A stretch of 64,000 nucleotides of DNA. Origin: Synaphobranchus kaupii (Eukaryota; Chordata; Actinopteri; Anguilliformes; Synaphobranchidae). Of the stretch, positions 24,432 through 36,287 are shown one piece after another; position 1 is the first letter of the stretch; every line of letters starts with the position of its first letter. The stretch covers positions 108,035,535 through 108,099,534 of the forward strand of contig CM056380.1 in assembly GCA_029718625.1 (NCBI GenBank), written 5' to 3'. Made by a program: the position numbers and the translations under genes. Under the pieces are notes generated by a model. That model saw nothing but the letters and a program-made list of their open reading frames with translations, was not told the origin of the DNA and did not search any database.

Positions 24432-24963
24432 CAATGCTTGGCCAAAAAAAGTCACCGTTGCACCCGTCATGCATAGTGCCCACTGTAGGCTACAAGCCTC
24501 TGGAGGCAGTGTTATGATCTGTGATTGCTTCGCGATCAGGTCAGGTCTAGGCTCTGCAATGTTATGCAGCAATAAAATGAAGTCAGCTGAGTACCTGAAT
24601 AACCAGGTTATCCCATCAATGGGTATATTCCAGGACGACAACACCGAGATTCATCGGGCTCAACTTGTGAAAGAGTAGTTCAGGGAGCACGAGGAATCAT
24701 TTTCACACATGAATTGGCCAGAGTCCTGACCTTAACCCCACTGAAAGTCTTTGGGATGTGCTGGAGAAGACTTTACGGAGAGGTTCGACTCTCCCGTCGT
24801 CAATACAAGATCTCGGCCAAAAATGAATGCAACTCTGGACGTAAATAAATGTTATGACGTTGCAGGTTGTTGAAACAATGCCACGACGAATGCGCGCCGT
24901 AATCAAAGCTAAAGACGGTCCAACGAAATATTAGTGTGCGACTTTTTTTTTGGCCAGGCAGTG
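24432..24963 (+). mobile_element. Internally deleted Tc1-like transposon, copy 1
   Basis: Flanked by TA on both sides (24430-24431 and 24964-24965). The ends read CAATGCTTGGCCAAA on the left and TTTGGCCAGGCAGTG on the right. At 532 bp it is far shorter than a full Tc1 element (about 1.3-1.6 kb). The left inverted repeat joins directly to the middle of the transposase gene, so the DNA-binding half and first catalytic Asp are gone. The copy at 36288-36833 has the same junction. Confidence 0.9.
24466..24790 (+). pseudogene. Tc1 transposase C-terminal remnant
   Basis: Plus-strand translation resembles the second half of a Tc1/mariner DDE transposase: a GGSV-M-I region, Q-V-I-P-S-M-G, then F-Q-D-D-N (second catalytic Asp), and further on an E-S-L-W-D-V-L-E segment with the final catalytic Glu. 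A stop follows L-V-K-E, and later parts need another frame. It lacks the helix-turn-helix DNA-binding region and cannot be active. Confidence 0.85.
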
Positions 24964-25620
24964 TAGGCCTGTGTATACATAGGCCTATGTGTGTGTGCGT
25001 GTGCGTGTGTTCAACTGGTGTAGCAGTAACCACCTAGGGTCATTCAATTAGAAAATAAAAACCAACAAACCTGTGTCTTTGACACACATAGCATTCACTG
25101 GAAAGGATGCGTTTCTTTCATGTTTTATTTTGATATTCCAGGATTGAAGCACTGAAATGCAATATATACACCAACCATAAAATAAAACAATACGTACAAG
25201 GCAATCAGATATGCAGCCGTGTAAATCCAGTCAATATTATCTTACATTTCCTGTTGCTTTTGTTTACAGTTTATTGCTGAATTTTACATGTGACCTATTT
25301 TAAGAAAAAGCCTACTAGGGATAGGCATAGGCAAATTTGCAAATTCATATCCATCCCTATACAATAAATTAGAAAAATACATTGTTTTGAAACCTAAATA
25401 TTTTATTCCATAACCTGATTACTTGTGTAATTCCATTAGCCTATTAAAAGTAACCAATTTCAGGAAACGTCTAATTTAATTAAATAGTTTCAGTTAAATA
25501 TGTGCATTGTTGAGTAATCATTAAGTAATCAAGTCATGATTAGGCTCAGTAATCATTGTGCTGATTAGCGAACACCCTGCTGCAGGTACCCTTTACCGCC
25601 ATCGTAGCGGCGTACCTGCC
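24964..25620. other. Unique AT-rich sequence
   Basis: A short GT-rich tract lies at 24985-25010. Nothing else is recognised. Confidence 0.5.
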
Positions 25621-25785
25621 GAGTGCCGTTTCACAGCAGGAGTTTAGCGGAACGGCTAATCAGAGCGACATAGGCTGCCTGGCGAGCGCCGTTTCACAGC
25701 AGGAGTTCAGTGGAACAGCTAATTAGAATGACATAGGCTACCTGGGCGAGCACTGTTTCACAGCGGGAGTTTAGCGGAACAGCCG
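25621..25785. repeat. 63-64-bp tandem repeat, about 2.6 copies
   Basis: GTTTCACAGCAGGAGTTTAG recurs with a period of 63-64 bp (TTTCACAGC at 25629, 25692 and 25756), followed by CGGAACAGCTAAT variants. No coding signal. Confidence 0.85.
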
Positions 25786-25991
25786 GGGTGGAGGTGATGT
25801 GTGCGGCTGGCTTTCCGTGTCACGGCTCACTATCAAACATTCATTTCGCCAGCTAATTGGGACGATGTGTCCCGCACCCCGATATGAATTATTCAGCTTC
25901 CCTGCTTTTTCCCCAAAGTCGGGCATGGCCTGAAAAGAAATGTGCCGACCCTCTCTTGTTGTGACAGGGCGCCACTCTGAACCGCCATTCT

Positions 25992-26087
25992 CTGACATGC
26001 AAAGAAGGCGCTCGCATCAATAAAATGTTAATTTAACCACACAATTTGTTAACATTTTATTGATGTGATGTTTTCTTTGCATGTCAG
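25992..26087. repeat. 40-bp imperfect inverted repeat (hairpin)
   Basis: The left arm 25992-26031 starts CTGACATGCAAAGAA and ends ATAAAATGTTAA. The right arm 26049-26087 is its complement with a few mismatches, and about 17 bases separate them. Both arms carry ATGCAAAG or its complement. It could be a tiny foldback element or a palindromic rearrangement scar. Confidence 0.85.
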
Positions 26088-26092
26088 TAATG

Positions 26093-27644
26093 GTTCCCTG
26101 AATCATCACGTTCATCTTGTGTTTGGTGTAGGTGGATCAGGACAAAGATGGCCGACAGAGGAAATGCAAAATCTGGGGGGAGAAGATGTTTTACACTAAC
26201 TTGAGTCAAAGAGGGCAACAAAAATCGCTTTGCAATAGTTGCTTCACAGATGTACCTCTGCAGGGTACATTTAGATATTGTACTGCACATAGACCTGAAA
26301 TATAAAAACACTCTTTTGCAGCTGCAAATACATTTAAAAATGTCCAAAACTTAAATAAAAAATAAAACACCAGGATATTGCTTCACCGTCTTCTTTCACT
26401 TGTTCTAACCCTACATCTCTTTTACATTTGTTATTTGGATAAATCTTACATAAATTGTACATGACAATAAAAAAATCTGAAGACAAATTAATGTAAAAAA
26501 AAAAGAAAAGAAAAAAATTATATTCAAAATCTTGGCAAGTGCAGCTTATTCATAGTCCCTGTTTCAAACTTTGCCTTCATCTTTAAATTGAATAGCAGTC
26601 ACAGATTGATAGCTGGATAGCTTTATTTTCCCAGCATGCTTTGTGGAAAGCATGATCTGTGGGTTTGTGCTCGGTCCCTGACAGGGTACCGAATTGCTCC
26701 TTCAAGATGTCAGAGCTGAGGACATGTTTGATCGTGGAACATTGTGAGTAAAAACAAACAAACAATCTAAGATCATTACGATAATAAGTTCCAGCAATTT
26801 GGGAATGGTTTAAAGATTAGAATCACCCTCTATGACTGACGTTTAAAGCTGGACATGACCCAAACTGAGAGCACAGTTTGCTGGTGTGTGCAATGTAAAA
26901 AAATAGATAACTTTCACAGAGACAGAATTCCCCACCCCATTTGGAACCCTATAAATGAGTCTAGAATTCTAATTTCCAAAATATGTCACAGTAAAATCTT
27001 TGGTGTTAATTCAACTTTAACAGAGCTTTATTAGCCCAGAAGGGATCAAATGATTGATTTAACAGTGAATATTTTACCGTGTGGATTCTCAGTGAACGTT
27101 TGACAAAATTATGAGCCTCTGTGGACCGAATGGTCTGTTCCTTTTCCATTATCCTGGGGTCAGTCCATGTATTCCAACTCCGATTAATACACACTAAATC
27201 ATGAGAGAAATGCTAAGATATTATTTGAACAGTTGAACCATCTCCTCTAAAAACCTTTAAGCCTTTAAGTGTGTGAGGAACACAAACCAGTTGAGGCAGG
27301 TTACCGTTAATACTGTCAACTTGAACCCTAAAAGGCTCAACTCTCAGCTCTTGATATCAGAGCAAAACAGCTTTTTATGTTTTATTACGTCCTCCGTACC
27401 TTTTCTACACAAGCTCTGCAAACATAAATAATCAGAATTAATAAATATCAAGCTATGTTTAGATATGAGATGTGATTTCTCCTCATTTCTTCGCATTATT
27501 TGGAACATATGTTCCAAGCATAACTGTCTCAACCAAAGGCTGAGGACATGTCAAATATATTGTTTCAGTGGTTATAGCACTGACTGTTTAAAAAAATAGG
27601 CTTTTAAAATAAATCAAAGGAAAACTAAATAAAATTACAAGTAC
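26093..27644. other. AT-rich unique sequence
   Basis: No gene, RNA or repeat family is recognised. Frames of 60-90 codons lack domains. Confidence 0.5.
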
Positions 27645-28695
27645 AATCAGGTTTTAGACCAGGCCACAGCACAACATCTGCTGCCATGTTATTGGTAAAT
27701 TACATGATTCATGCTCTTGACAATAAACAGCACTGTGCCTCTTTATTAATTGACCTTTCCAAAGCTTTTGATACAGTTGACCACAGCCTCCTGATAAAAA
27801 CATTACAGACCATTGTTGTTGGCTCCAATGCAATTCGCTGGTTTAAAAATGATCTGTCTAATTGTCGTATTCGTTGATGGTCAGAAGTCTAGCTGCTTAG
27901 AAGTTTTAAATGGGGTACCTCAAGGATCCATTAGTCCAATTTTATTTTCAATCTGTATAAATTGTATCGACCTTGTAGTTGATACAAAATTCTAATACAA
28001 AAAATTATCTATATTCTGAGGGCACAGTTTTGTACACCACTGCTACAGTCAGGCAATACAAGACTTGCAGCAGGTTTTTAATTCTATACAAGTTGCTTTT
28101 TGTCAATTGAAACTACTTTTAAATGTAGATAAAAACCAAATTTATGATTTTTACAAGATCACATCTGAAGACTCCTATACTGTTCCGAGCATTGCCTCCT
28201 TAAAAATGGAAAATACATTGACCATGTTAGTTCTTAGGTTCATGGATTGTCTAAAAACTTTGTTTTGAAGATCATGCTGAAAAACAAAAAACCTTAGATT
28301 AAAGCTAGGTTTTTATTTTCGTTAAAGATCCTGTTTGTCCTCTGAAGCTAAGCGTAAACTTGTCCTTGCTACATTCCTACCAGTGACTGATTGATTACTG
28401 TGATGATTATATGCATGCCTCATCCTCTGTTTTACTCAGTGTGTCATGGTGCTCTATGATTGATTGTAATTACTATTTAATTAGTAGTTACAATCTGCGT
28501 TCCAATTATATTATGCTTTTTAAAGTACCTCGCCCTTTCTCTGAATTCGGAAAATTGGCTTTTACTCATAATGCACCTTGGTCATGGAACATGCTCCAAA
28601 AACAACTAAAGATGGAGAGCCCCATTACTTTGGCTGAATTCAAACACTTGATCCATGTGACGCGTCACGTGGCACTGTATAATGGCGACATGTAG
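27645..28695 (+). pseudogene. Broken LINE reverse transcriptase
   Basis: Pieces in several frames give S-G-F-R-P-G-H-S-T, then L-I-D-L-S-K-A-F-D-T-V-D-H (first catalytic Asp region), then V-L-N-G-V-P-Q-G-S. The expected Y-A-D-D box reads Y-S-E-G before T-V-L-Y-T-T. A C-terminal stretch at 28500-28660 (F-S-E-F-G-K-L-A-F-T then W-N-M-L-Q) resembles the end of fish LINE ORF2 proteins. Stops and frame changes, plus loss of both Asp residues in the catalytic box, make it inactive. Confidence 0.82.
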
Positions 28696-29093
28696 TCCAG
28701 CTGTCTCTCGTGTTCGTGTTTGTTAATTTGAATGTGTTTTGTTGTGTCTGGCTTTTGTCTTTTGTCTTTTCCCCATGCGCTCTGTGTCTGTTGTGGGATG
28801 GGGAAGTGGGCTGGAGATTGTTCAGGGCACTCCTGCTGCTCGTTTTGATAATATTGACGAATTGTCTATTCGGGATAATTTTGTTTGTGGTCGTCACCAT
28901 GGAGACGCATTCGCGTTCATTTATCTTCATGTATTTTTTATTGTTTTTATTTATCTACTGTATTGTTTGAATGTTGTCTTTTATTGTTCTACTTATTGTA
29001 TTGCTTGTTGCCTCTTGGCCAGGAAACCCTGGTAAAAGAGATATTCATCTCAAGGGGACCTTCTTGGTAAAATAAAAGATAAATAAATGAAAT
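27645..29093 (+). mobile_element. 5'-truncated LINE (non-LTR retrotransposon)
   Basis: Begins within the reverse transcriptase and runs through the C-terminal region to a 3' untranslated region with the tail GGTAAAATAAAAGATAAATA. The tail form matches 9079-9161 on the other strand. The encoded motifs suggest a CR1/L2/Rex-like element, but the clade cannot be fixed by eye. No target duplication was identified. Confidence 0.82.
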
Positions 29094-29610
29094 ACCATCT
29101 TGGCTTACTCCTCTTGTATTAGATCTTCCATGTCAATGCTGTTTATGGGTCAAGCCCACTAGCAGTCCTGTATTTGACAGTGAAGTGTACTGCATGGTTT
29201 GTGCACTGTGTGGTTTTAAAGGTCACACCAGCCTTTTGTTTCATTCAAATTTCCCTCTATAAAAAAATAAACCTGACATTAAAAGGGCTTGGAAAATACT
29301 AGCAAGGGTGCCAAACAAAAATAAATAAATAAAATAGACACGAGTGAAGGAACATTTTGTACAGAGTTTATGTATGAATAAATGCTCCCGCTGCTGCCTT
29401 TATCTCTCAGGTGAATTTTAGGTAATTTTATCTGGGCCCCAGCAGGCTGAATTCAGAGGATTACCTTTTTACAGAATGAAGAAGTTTTATTCATTTAAAG
29501 ACATTGGAGTTTTTCAAACAGACTGCAGAAGGTTCTGGCTGTTCTGAGCAGGTAATTACGTTCCACATCACCGCAGAACCCTTAAGGAACTGGATTATCA
29601 GGATGGCTGG
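29094..29610. other. Unique sequence
   Basis: Nothing recognised. Confidence 0.5.
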
Positions 29611-29889
29611 CACAGAGGGTGTTGCTGAGGAGGGTGGGGATGGAGTGAGTTCTCACCGTATTAGTGAAGGACAACTTATCCTGGAGCACCATGGGACATG
29701 TAGTTTTGTTATCATACCACTAGTGGACTACAGAAATCCCCTTGGAAACTGGCAGTGTTGCTGAGGAGGGTGGGGATGGAGTGAGTTCCTCCCAGCTCAC
29801 GGTTCACCACATTTGTGAAGAGCAACCTATCCTGAAGCACCATGGGACATGTAGTGTTATGATCATACCACTATTGGACTACAGAAAAT
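29611..29889. repeat. About 140-bp tandem duplication, two copies
   Basis: 29611-29741 and 29752-29889 share GTGTTGCTGAGGAGGGTGGG, CACCATGGGACATGTAG and TTGGACTACAGAAA words in the same order, with substitutions and small indels. An 86-codon frame crosses the first copy only and is not called. Confidence 0.85.
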
Positions 29890-30872
29890 GCGATACATGG
29901 GTGGAGTTTATCATTTAAAAAAAAAATTGCATTAGTAACATGTCAACAACCGGTGTGCTGCTGTATTATTCAAATGTTGTGCTCACACAATCAGTTAACC
30001 AAATCCATTGATGACTAGCAGCAATTTGCTTATTATGCACTATTAATTTCACTTATTAAATGAATGTGGTCCACTGAGATCTTCATAATTGTTTCAGTAA
30101 TGCGTTGGAAAAACAATTTTCGGAGGATTTAATTAAATCATCAATTTCTGACCTAACGTTAAACATTGGCTGTGGCAATTAGATGAGTTGCATGCATTCC
30201 CTCTATGCAATCGCTAAGCGAAATTGCCACTTACATATTCGTACGTGCAGAATTAGTTTGGGGGAGCGGTTGTTGCTGCCATTCCAGTCTCTAAAAATGG
30301 AAACCCAAAGTGCTGGCAGCATTGAGCAGGACTGGATCAACAGGCTTACCGCTAAATGGAAACCATCTACAGGCCGCGAGCCGCGGGACGGAGTGGATTC
30401 TGTGGAAAGTCTTACGTTTTATTCCTCACCCGTAAATCCGCGAACTTCGTCGTGCCGTTTCCCACCTGTCACGTCACATTAGGGGAGCGGCGGATATCGG
30501 CCTCGCCGTGATTTCTTTTTTTCTTCCTGGTAAGAATTAACTTTAAAATAGCCCTTTTCATTGAGACGCTCAAAACTCAGACACTTTACGGGAAAATAGA
30601 AAAATTTGAAAGCAACACAATGCAATCCTAAATACATTTTTATAGCATACAATGTGAAAACATATCGCTTTTTATTGGCAGAACTGCTGGTTCTGTTTGA
30701 ATATGAGATGCTCTTCTGTTCTTTTTCATCGTCTTTTTTCGAAGTATCCCAAAGAAGAGGATGGAAAATAAAAGGACACTCGCCCTGTGTGGGGGGATTC
30801 TTCAACACAAGAGCCTTTTTTTTTTCCTGATGTGGCGATCTGTTCATGTGTATGTGCGTTTGTGTGCACATG
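29890..30872. other. Unique sequence
   Basis: No gene is found. Frames at 30183-30482 (plus) and 30479-30928 (minus) are open but show no domain or low-complexity-free motif that I recognise. Confidence 0.45.
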
Positions 30873-31060
30873 CAGAGGTGGAAATCCAGGGGACATAAAG
30901 TAAAAGTCCTACCAAGTATTTCTTCCACCCATGAACTCAGCCAGCTGATTTCACCTGTTAGTTCTACCTCCTCGAAGAATTATGTTAATTAGCATATCCA
31001 GGTGATTAGAGCAAAATACTGGGGAGGACTTGCTTTATGTCCCCTGGATTTCCACCTCTG
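30873..31060. mobile_element. hAT miniature element, 188 bp
   Basis: The ends are inverted repeats beginning CAGAGGTGGAAATCCAGGGG, about 35 bp with few mismatches. The flanking octamers TGCACATG (30865-30872) and TGCACAAG (31061-31068) match at 7 of 8 positions, the 8-bp target duplication expected for hAT. Non-autonomous, no open frame. Confidence 0.92.
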
Positions 31061-31507
31061 TGCACAAGCATATGTTTGTGTGTGTATTGTGATATGTGTG
31101 AGTACATGCGCACATACCTACGTGTGTATATAAATGTATGTGTGTGTGTAAATGTATAGGTGTTATTTGAATAATCTGAAATGTATGAATCTCATTCTGT
31201 TTCTACCAGGCTCTGTAAAATGCATATGGCACGAGCATAATTCACTGAACACATGGACTGGAATCACAAGCAAACCGGGTTCCACTCAAATACTAATGCT
31301 AATTAGGGCTGTGTAATAGTGATTTTTAATCTTAAGTCTTTAAAAGAATATAATATGGTTACAAATGTTATCCACCACCAGGTACTCCAGTCCCCAGTTC
31401 ACAAGTGCCCCTGTCTGTCTCTCTCTCACATCTCTCTGTCTCACTGTCTCGCTCTCTGTCTCTCCCTCTCTGTCTCTCCCTCTCTGTCTCTCCCTCTCTG
31501 TCTCACA

Positions 31508-31538
<31 letters not shown>

Positions 31539-31728
31539 CACCGAAACAACTGGCGCAGTCTTCGCCCCACAGTCCACTGCTGAGATTGTGATGATAAGCG
31601 CCTCGGATTTGTTTGGGGAGGAATTTCCCTGTCAGGTTCTAAAGATGGTTCTGCAGAACGGATGGGTGACAGACAGACCTCATTAGCTGCGATTAGGCCG
31701 CTGGATCCTACAGAAAGGCATCCTCCAG
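31061..31728. other. Spacer with pyrimidine and CA microsatellites
   Basis: Holds GT-rich DNA near 31070-31150 and a CTCTCTGTCTC tract running into an (AC)n run at about 31410-31540. Peptides predicted across it are only the microsatellite. Confidence 0.7.
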
Positions 31729-32851
31729 CAGCGGTTCTCAACCCTGGTCCTGGAATACCCCTGTGAATGCTGCTTTTCGTTCAAACCACAATTGCAATCC
31801 CAGAATTTTAACAAGGTGTTAATTTTTCTAAATTAGGTGTTTTTCATGTTTAGAGGGATTATTTACTTTCTGAAGCCACATTATGTTAGCAATAGCTAAG
31901 CATGTCATAAAGAATAAAAGTCCAATATTCACATTATGCTGTATTGCAAACAATTACAAAAAAAGAGGTAAAAATGTTTTAACTGATCAAATTAAGAAAA
32001 TTAAAGACTGAGGTGAATCAATAGGCTCCTAATTGGTGAAATTGTGGACACATGGCAACTAAAACTAGGTACTTGTAAAAAATTTACAATTCAAAGCAAA
32101 TGATAATGAGCCAAACCTGCATTGTGTTGAAAAGTTTAAGGAAAAAATTAAGAAACTTAAAACACAAGTGGGGCGGCACGGTGGTGCAGTGGATAGCACT
32201 GTCGCCTCACAGCAAGAAGGTACCGAGTTTGAATCCCGGCCGAGGGCCTTTCTGTGTGGAGTTTGCATGTTCTCCCCATGTCTACGTGGGTATCCTCCGG
32301 GTACTCCGGTTTCCTCCCACAATTGGAGACTCTAAATTGCCCATAGGCATGAGTGTGTGAGTGAATAGTGAGTGTGCCCTGCCGATTGGCGGCCTGTCCA
32401 GGGTGTATTCCTGCCTCTCGCCCAATGCATGCTGGGATAGGCTCCAGCACCCCCTGCGACCCTGACCAGGAATAAGCGGGTTAGATAATGGATGGATGGA
32501 AAACACAAGTGTTCAACTACTGAATTAGGAGCCCATTGATTCACCTCAGTCTTTAAATTAATCAGTTAAAAAAAATTGTTACCTTGTATTATTGTTAATA
32601 TTATTATGTATAATAATGTGCATTATTGCAAGATAGCACTGTAAGCACAATGTGAACATGGGATAGTCTTCATGCTATGCATAGCTATTTCTGACATAAT
32701 TTGTCGTAAGAGGGTAAATAATCCCTCTAAACATGAAAAACACCTAATTAATAAAAATGAACAGCTTGTTAAAATGCTGGGATTGCAATTGTGGTTGCAA
32801 GGAAAACCAGCATACACAGGGGTCCCCCAGGACCGAGTTTGAGAGCCACTG
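31729..32851. mobile_element. Foldback hAT element with inverted arms of about 300 bp
   Basis: The left arm from 31729 starts CAGCGGTTCTCAA. The right arm ending at 32851 is its inverted repeat (complement CAGTGGCTCTCAAAC). Matching continues inward for roughly 300 bp to AAAGACTGAGGTGAATCAAT near 32004-32023 and its complement near 32537-32556. The flanking octamers TCCTCCAG (31721-31728) and TCCTACAG (32852-32859) agree at 7 of 8, a typical hAT duplication. A SINE lies near the centre. No transposase is encoded. Confidence 0.88.
32171..32499 (+). mobile_element. DANA/Mermaid-type tRNA-derived SINE
   Basis: A tRNA-like head (A-box TGGTGCAGTGG near 32182; B-box-like GAGTTTGAATCCC at 32225-32237) is followed by the body typical of this fish family (TGTGGAGTTTGCATGTTCTC) and a GATGGATGGA tail. 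A perfect 12-bp duplication, AAAACACAAGTG, flanks it (32159-32170 and 32500-32511). It inserted into the centre of the hAT foldback element. Frames within it are not genes. Confidence 0.93.
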
Positions 32852-33796
32852 TCCTACAGTACAGTCGGGCCATCCCACTCCAGGGTCACTTCCTATTTAC
32901 ACAGCGCGTTTATCTCCATTGGTCTCCAGTGTTCCCTGGGGCACCGGAAGCACTTGCTGGCTCTTTGACCTTTGCTCTTTGACCTTTGATACCCCTTCAG
33001 GCCTCCGATAAATACAATAATCTCTACTGTCTTCCTCACTAACATGCCCTTATCAGCAACGAGGGAAATGTACACATTTGGTTGGAAAGCTTTAAAACGG
33101 AGCTTATGCTTCTGGCAAATGATTAATGATTATCTGTATGTATTTGTATGATGGTTAGCATATTTAATTTTCTTTTAGTGCTATGTTGATGTTGCATATG
33201 CACTTATTAGCCAAGTCTTGCTTATATAACTATCGGCTAACTAAATTCTCTCTCACAGAGATATCATTTTTGCAAAACACGTTTTTCTTCCTTTAATTCT
33301 CAGTTCAGGCAGCCTGGGAATGCTGTCATTCACACCACATGGTAACGAAGTTATCGGACTAACACAAATAGAGTGCCTCAAAATTTGTATCTATTTATTA
33401 ATCTGCCTCTTAAACGTGCTGCTCAATGTTTGTGCTTATCAACTGACTAGAAATGCTATTAGATATGCATCTACAGAAATATATTATCTTGCTAAAGTGC
33501 ACAATAGTTTCCTATATGGGGTTCTGAACCAATGGCCATCTTGTCCAGTGTCCTCAGCTCTGCTGACCATAGAAAGGAGTGAAACTTAGTGATCTCTGGA
33601 GTGGCAGTGCACCAGACCGCCTAAACCGCAAACCGCATCGTCTCCACAGTCTCCTTGGTCCCCCCTTCAAGGCTGTGAGGTCATCAGAATGTTAAATTTG
33701 ACCAATGGGCTGTGAGGAACCACAGACCAGGGCTGCCGCCGTGATTGACAGCTCTGCCGTTTTGCCAGATAAATGATCTTGGGGTTGCGTTGTGGG
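32852..33796. other. Unique sequence
   Basis: Nothing recognised apart from a short local repeat of CTTTGACC near 32963-32985. Confidence 0.5.
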
Positions 33797-34262
33797 GAGG
33801 GGGGGGGTCAGGTGATGACACTTCAGCAGCAGCTGTGGCAGGTCATCGTTGGGGGGGAGGGGGGTCAGGTGATGACACTTCAGCAGCAGCTGTGGCAGGT
33901 CATCGTTGGGGGGGAGGGGGGTCAGGTGATGACACTTCAGCAGCAGCTGTGGCAGGTCATCGTTGGGGGGGAGGGGGGTCAGGTGATGACACTTCAGCAG
34001 CAGCTGTGGCAGGTCATCGTTGGGGGGGAGGGGGGTCAGGTGATGACACTTCAGCAGCAGCTGTGGCAGGTCATCGTTGTGGGGAGGGGGGGTCAGGTGA
34101 TGACACTTCAGCAGCAGCTGTGGCAGGTCATCGTTGGGGGGAGGGGGGGTCAGGTGATGACACTTCAGCAGCAGCTGTGGCAGGTCATCGTTGGGGGGAG
34201 GGGGGGGTCAGGTGATGACACTTCAGCAGCAGCTGTGGCAGGTCATCGTTGGGGGGGAGGGG
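33797..34262. repeat. 57-bp G-rich minisatellite, about 8 copies
   Basis: Each unit has a block of G-runs (GGGGGGGAGGGGGG) followed by TCAGGTGATGACACTTCAGC and a GCAGCTGTGGCAGGTCATC half. The G-runs vary by one or two bases. The period of 57 keeps frames open on the plus strand, giving repeat peptides that are not considered real proteins. The G-runs could form quadruplexes. Confidence 0.95.
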
Positions 34263-34396
34263 CAGAATAAATATGGATATTTCTGAGCCTTATTAAATAA
34301 GCAGCTTTTTTATCTTGGTCAACACACAGATGGATTGGGCAGGAAAGAGCAGTGCCAATCACACACATGCCACTCCCCCACTGACAGAATGCTGCT

Positions 34397-34806
34397 CTAT
34401 TTCCTGTAGGCTCCATTTCCTGTAGGCTCTATTTCTTGTAGGCTCTATTTCCTGTAGGCTCCATTTCCTGTAGGCTCCATTTCCTGTAGGCTCTATTTCC
34501 TGTAGGCTCTATTTCCTGTAGGCTCTATTTCCTGTAGGCTCTATTTCCTGTAGGCTCCATTTCCTGTAGGCTCCATTTCCTGTAGGCTCTATTTCCTGTA
34601 AGCTCCATTTCCTGTAGGCTCTATTTCCTGTAGGCTCTATTTCCTGTAGGCTCCATTTCCTGTAGGCTCTATTTCCTGTAAGCTCCATTTCCTGTAGGCT
34701 CTATTTCCTGTAGGCTCCATTTCCTGTAGGTTCTATTTCCTGTAGGCTCCATTTCCTGTAAGCTCCATTTCCTGTAGGTTCTATTTCCTGTAGGCTCTAT
34801 TTCCTG
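34397..34806. repeat. 16-bp minisatellite, about 26 copies
   Basis: Tandem TTTCCTGTAGGCTCYA units with transitions (CTCCA/CTCTA, GTAGG/GTAAG). No open frame of note. Confidence 0.95.
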
Positions 34807-36287
34807 AAGTCTCTGTGCATGGGAAAAGGCTCAGTCACCAGTGCCGAAGCTCCTGTGCTGGAGCTGGGTGGCAGCGGGCCAGCGGGAGAGGCGCATAATT
34901 AATGGAAATTCCAGGCTAATTCGGAGATCATGTTTTATACATGCTCCATGCTGGGAAACAAGCTATTAGATTATGGTTCATTGTACAAAAACTGGGAAAA
35001 GCAAAGGACTTGCAGTATAAATGTCAACTCATTGTGACTGTTCTCTGTGATCACATAATTGGGTATTCAGCGACTGGGGAAGAAGGTATATAGACCAAAG
35101 CTATATGAAGCAAATATATACTCACACGCACACACACAGGCACGCACGCACAGGCACACACACAGACGCACACGCACGCACACACACAGTACAATATATA
35201 AAGATGAGTGCTATTAATAACAATTTAACTTCTTTTCTCAGCAGAGCTATAATACTTTGAGGTTGTTAAATTAAAAAATGTCTCTTTCTGTTTGAATAAA
35301 TGATGTTAAAATGAAGGAAAATGTCTTGCTCTGATGCTAATTCCTGCTGGAGACGGGGCTGGAATCTATGCACCACTGCAGAACACAGAGCACTCGAGCC
35401 TCACCCAATCTCAGGACCAAAAAAAACAACTTCAATCAATATTACACTGTTTTCATTTGGACCTGCGGAGGTAAAACTATATTTCCTCCCAAAAAAAGAA
35501 ACAACTTCACAGAAGGGAGACGTGAAGCAAATCTCTTTTACAGGCATCCCAGAAACCTGGAGGAAAATGTAAAAAACACTCAGTGCTGACCTACCGTGGT
35601 CACGCTCTCATATTGTCCTATGAAGGATAAATTATGGGATTGTTTTTTTCCCCCCATTTGCATTAAACGGAATGATACTTGTCATACTGCACAGTGCACT
35701 GTCAACAAAATATGATAAGTTATTTTATTATGAAGTTATTATGATCTTCCTTCTGCTGTCTGGCACAGAAGGACTACGCATAACAATAAGGAAATGAAGA
35801 GGCAGAAGAATACAGCGCTTTTATCTTTCTCATTTATGGCTGAGTAAGACCGGCAACATTATACCCACAGGACAGAGGAAAAAACAACGTCAAATTGGAT
35901 TTTAAAACATTGGATTCAATCTGGAATTTAAAGATCCATCGCCTTTATATTTAAGCAGAAAATATGAACAGACAGGGAAATAAATTTGGTTTCTTTTTCC
36001 TATTTGCATTTTCTTTTGAGTAAATACACAGTATGTTTTCGTACGCCTCTTTTGTTGAATTTGACCAGAGATAAAGAACATGCATGTATGAGGGACTGTA
36101 GAGGGGGACTCTGAACAGGTATTGGTATTCTGAACTGTCTGAATAATTGCCATCAGTAGTATTGTTAGGCAAAATAAGACCATATTTGTCTCCAATCTAG
36201 CCAAGAAATCAGCAGAAACTACAATAGCTTCTGAATGTCAACATCAGGAAACTGATTGTGTTCTAATCATGTGCATTGATGTATCTA
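34807..36287. other. Unique sequence with CA-rich microsatellite
   Basis: A complex CA/CACG microsatellite lies at about 35112-35190. 34870-34945 (ATAATTAATGG near a CAGGCTAATT word) has a homeodomain-site flavour but cannot be called. Open frames near 35321-35589 and 35902-36204 lack domains. Confidence 0.5.

Noticed and set aside
33745..34270. Repeat proteins in two plus frames over the G-rich array
   Set aside because: The 57-bp period keeps frames open; both frames cannot be genes, and neither has supporting signals.
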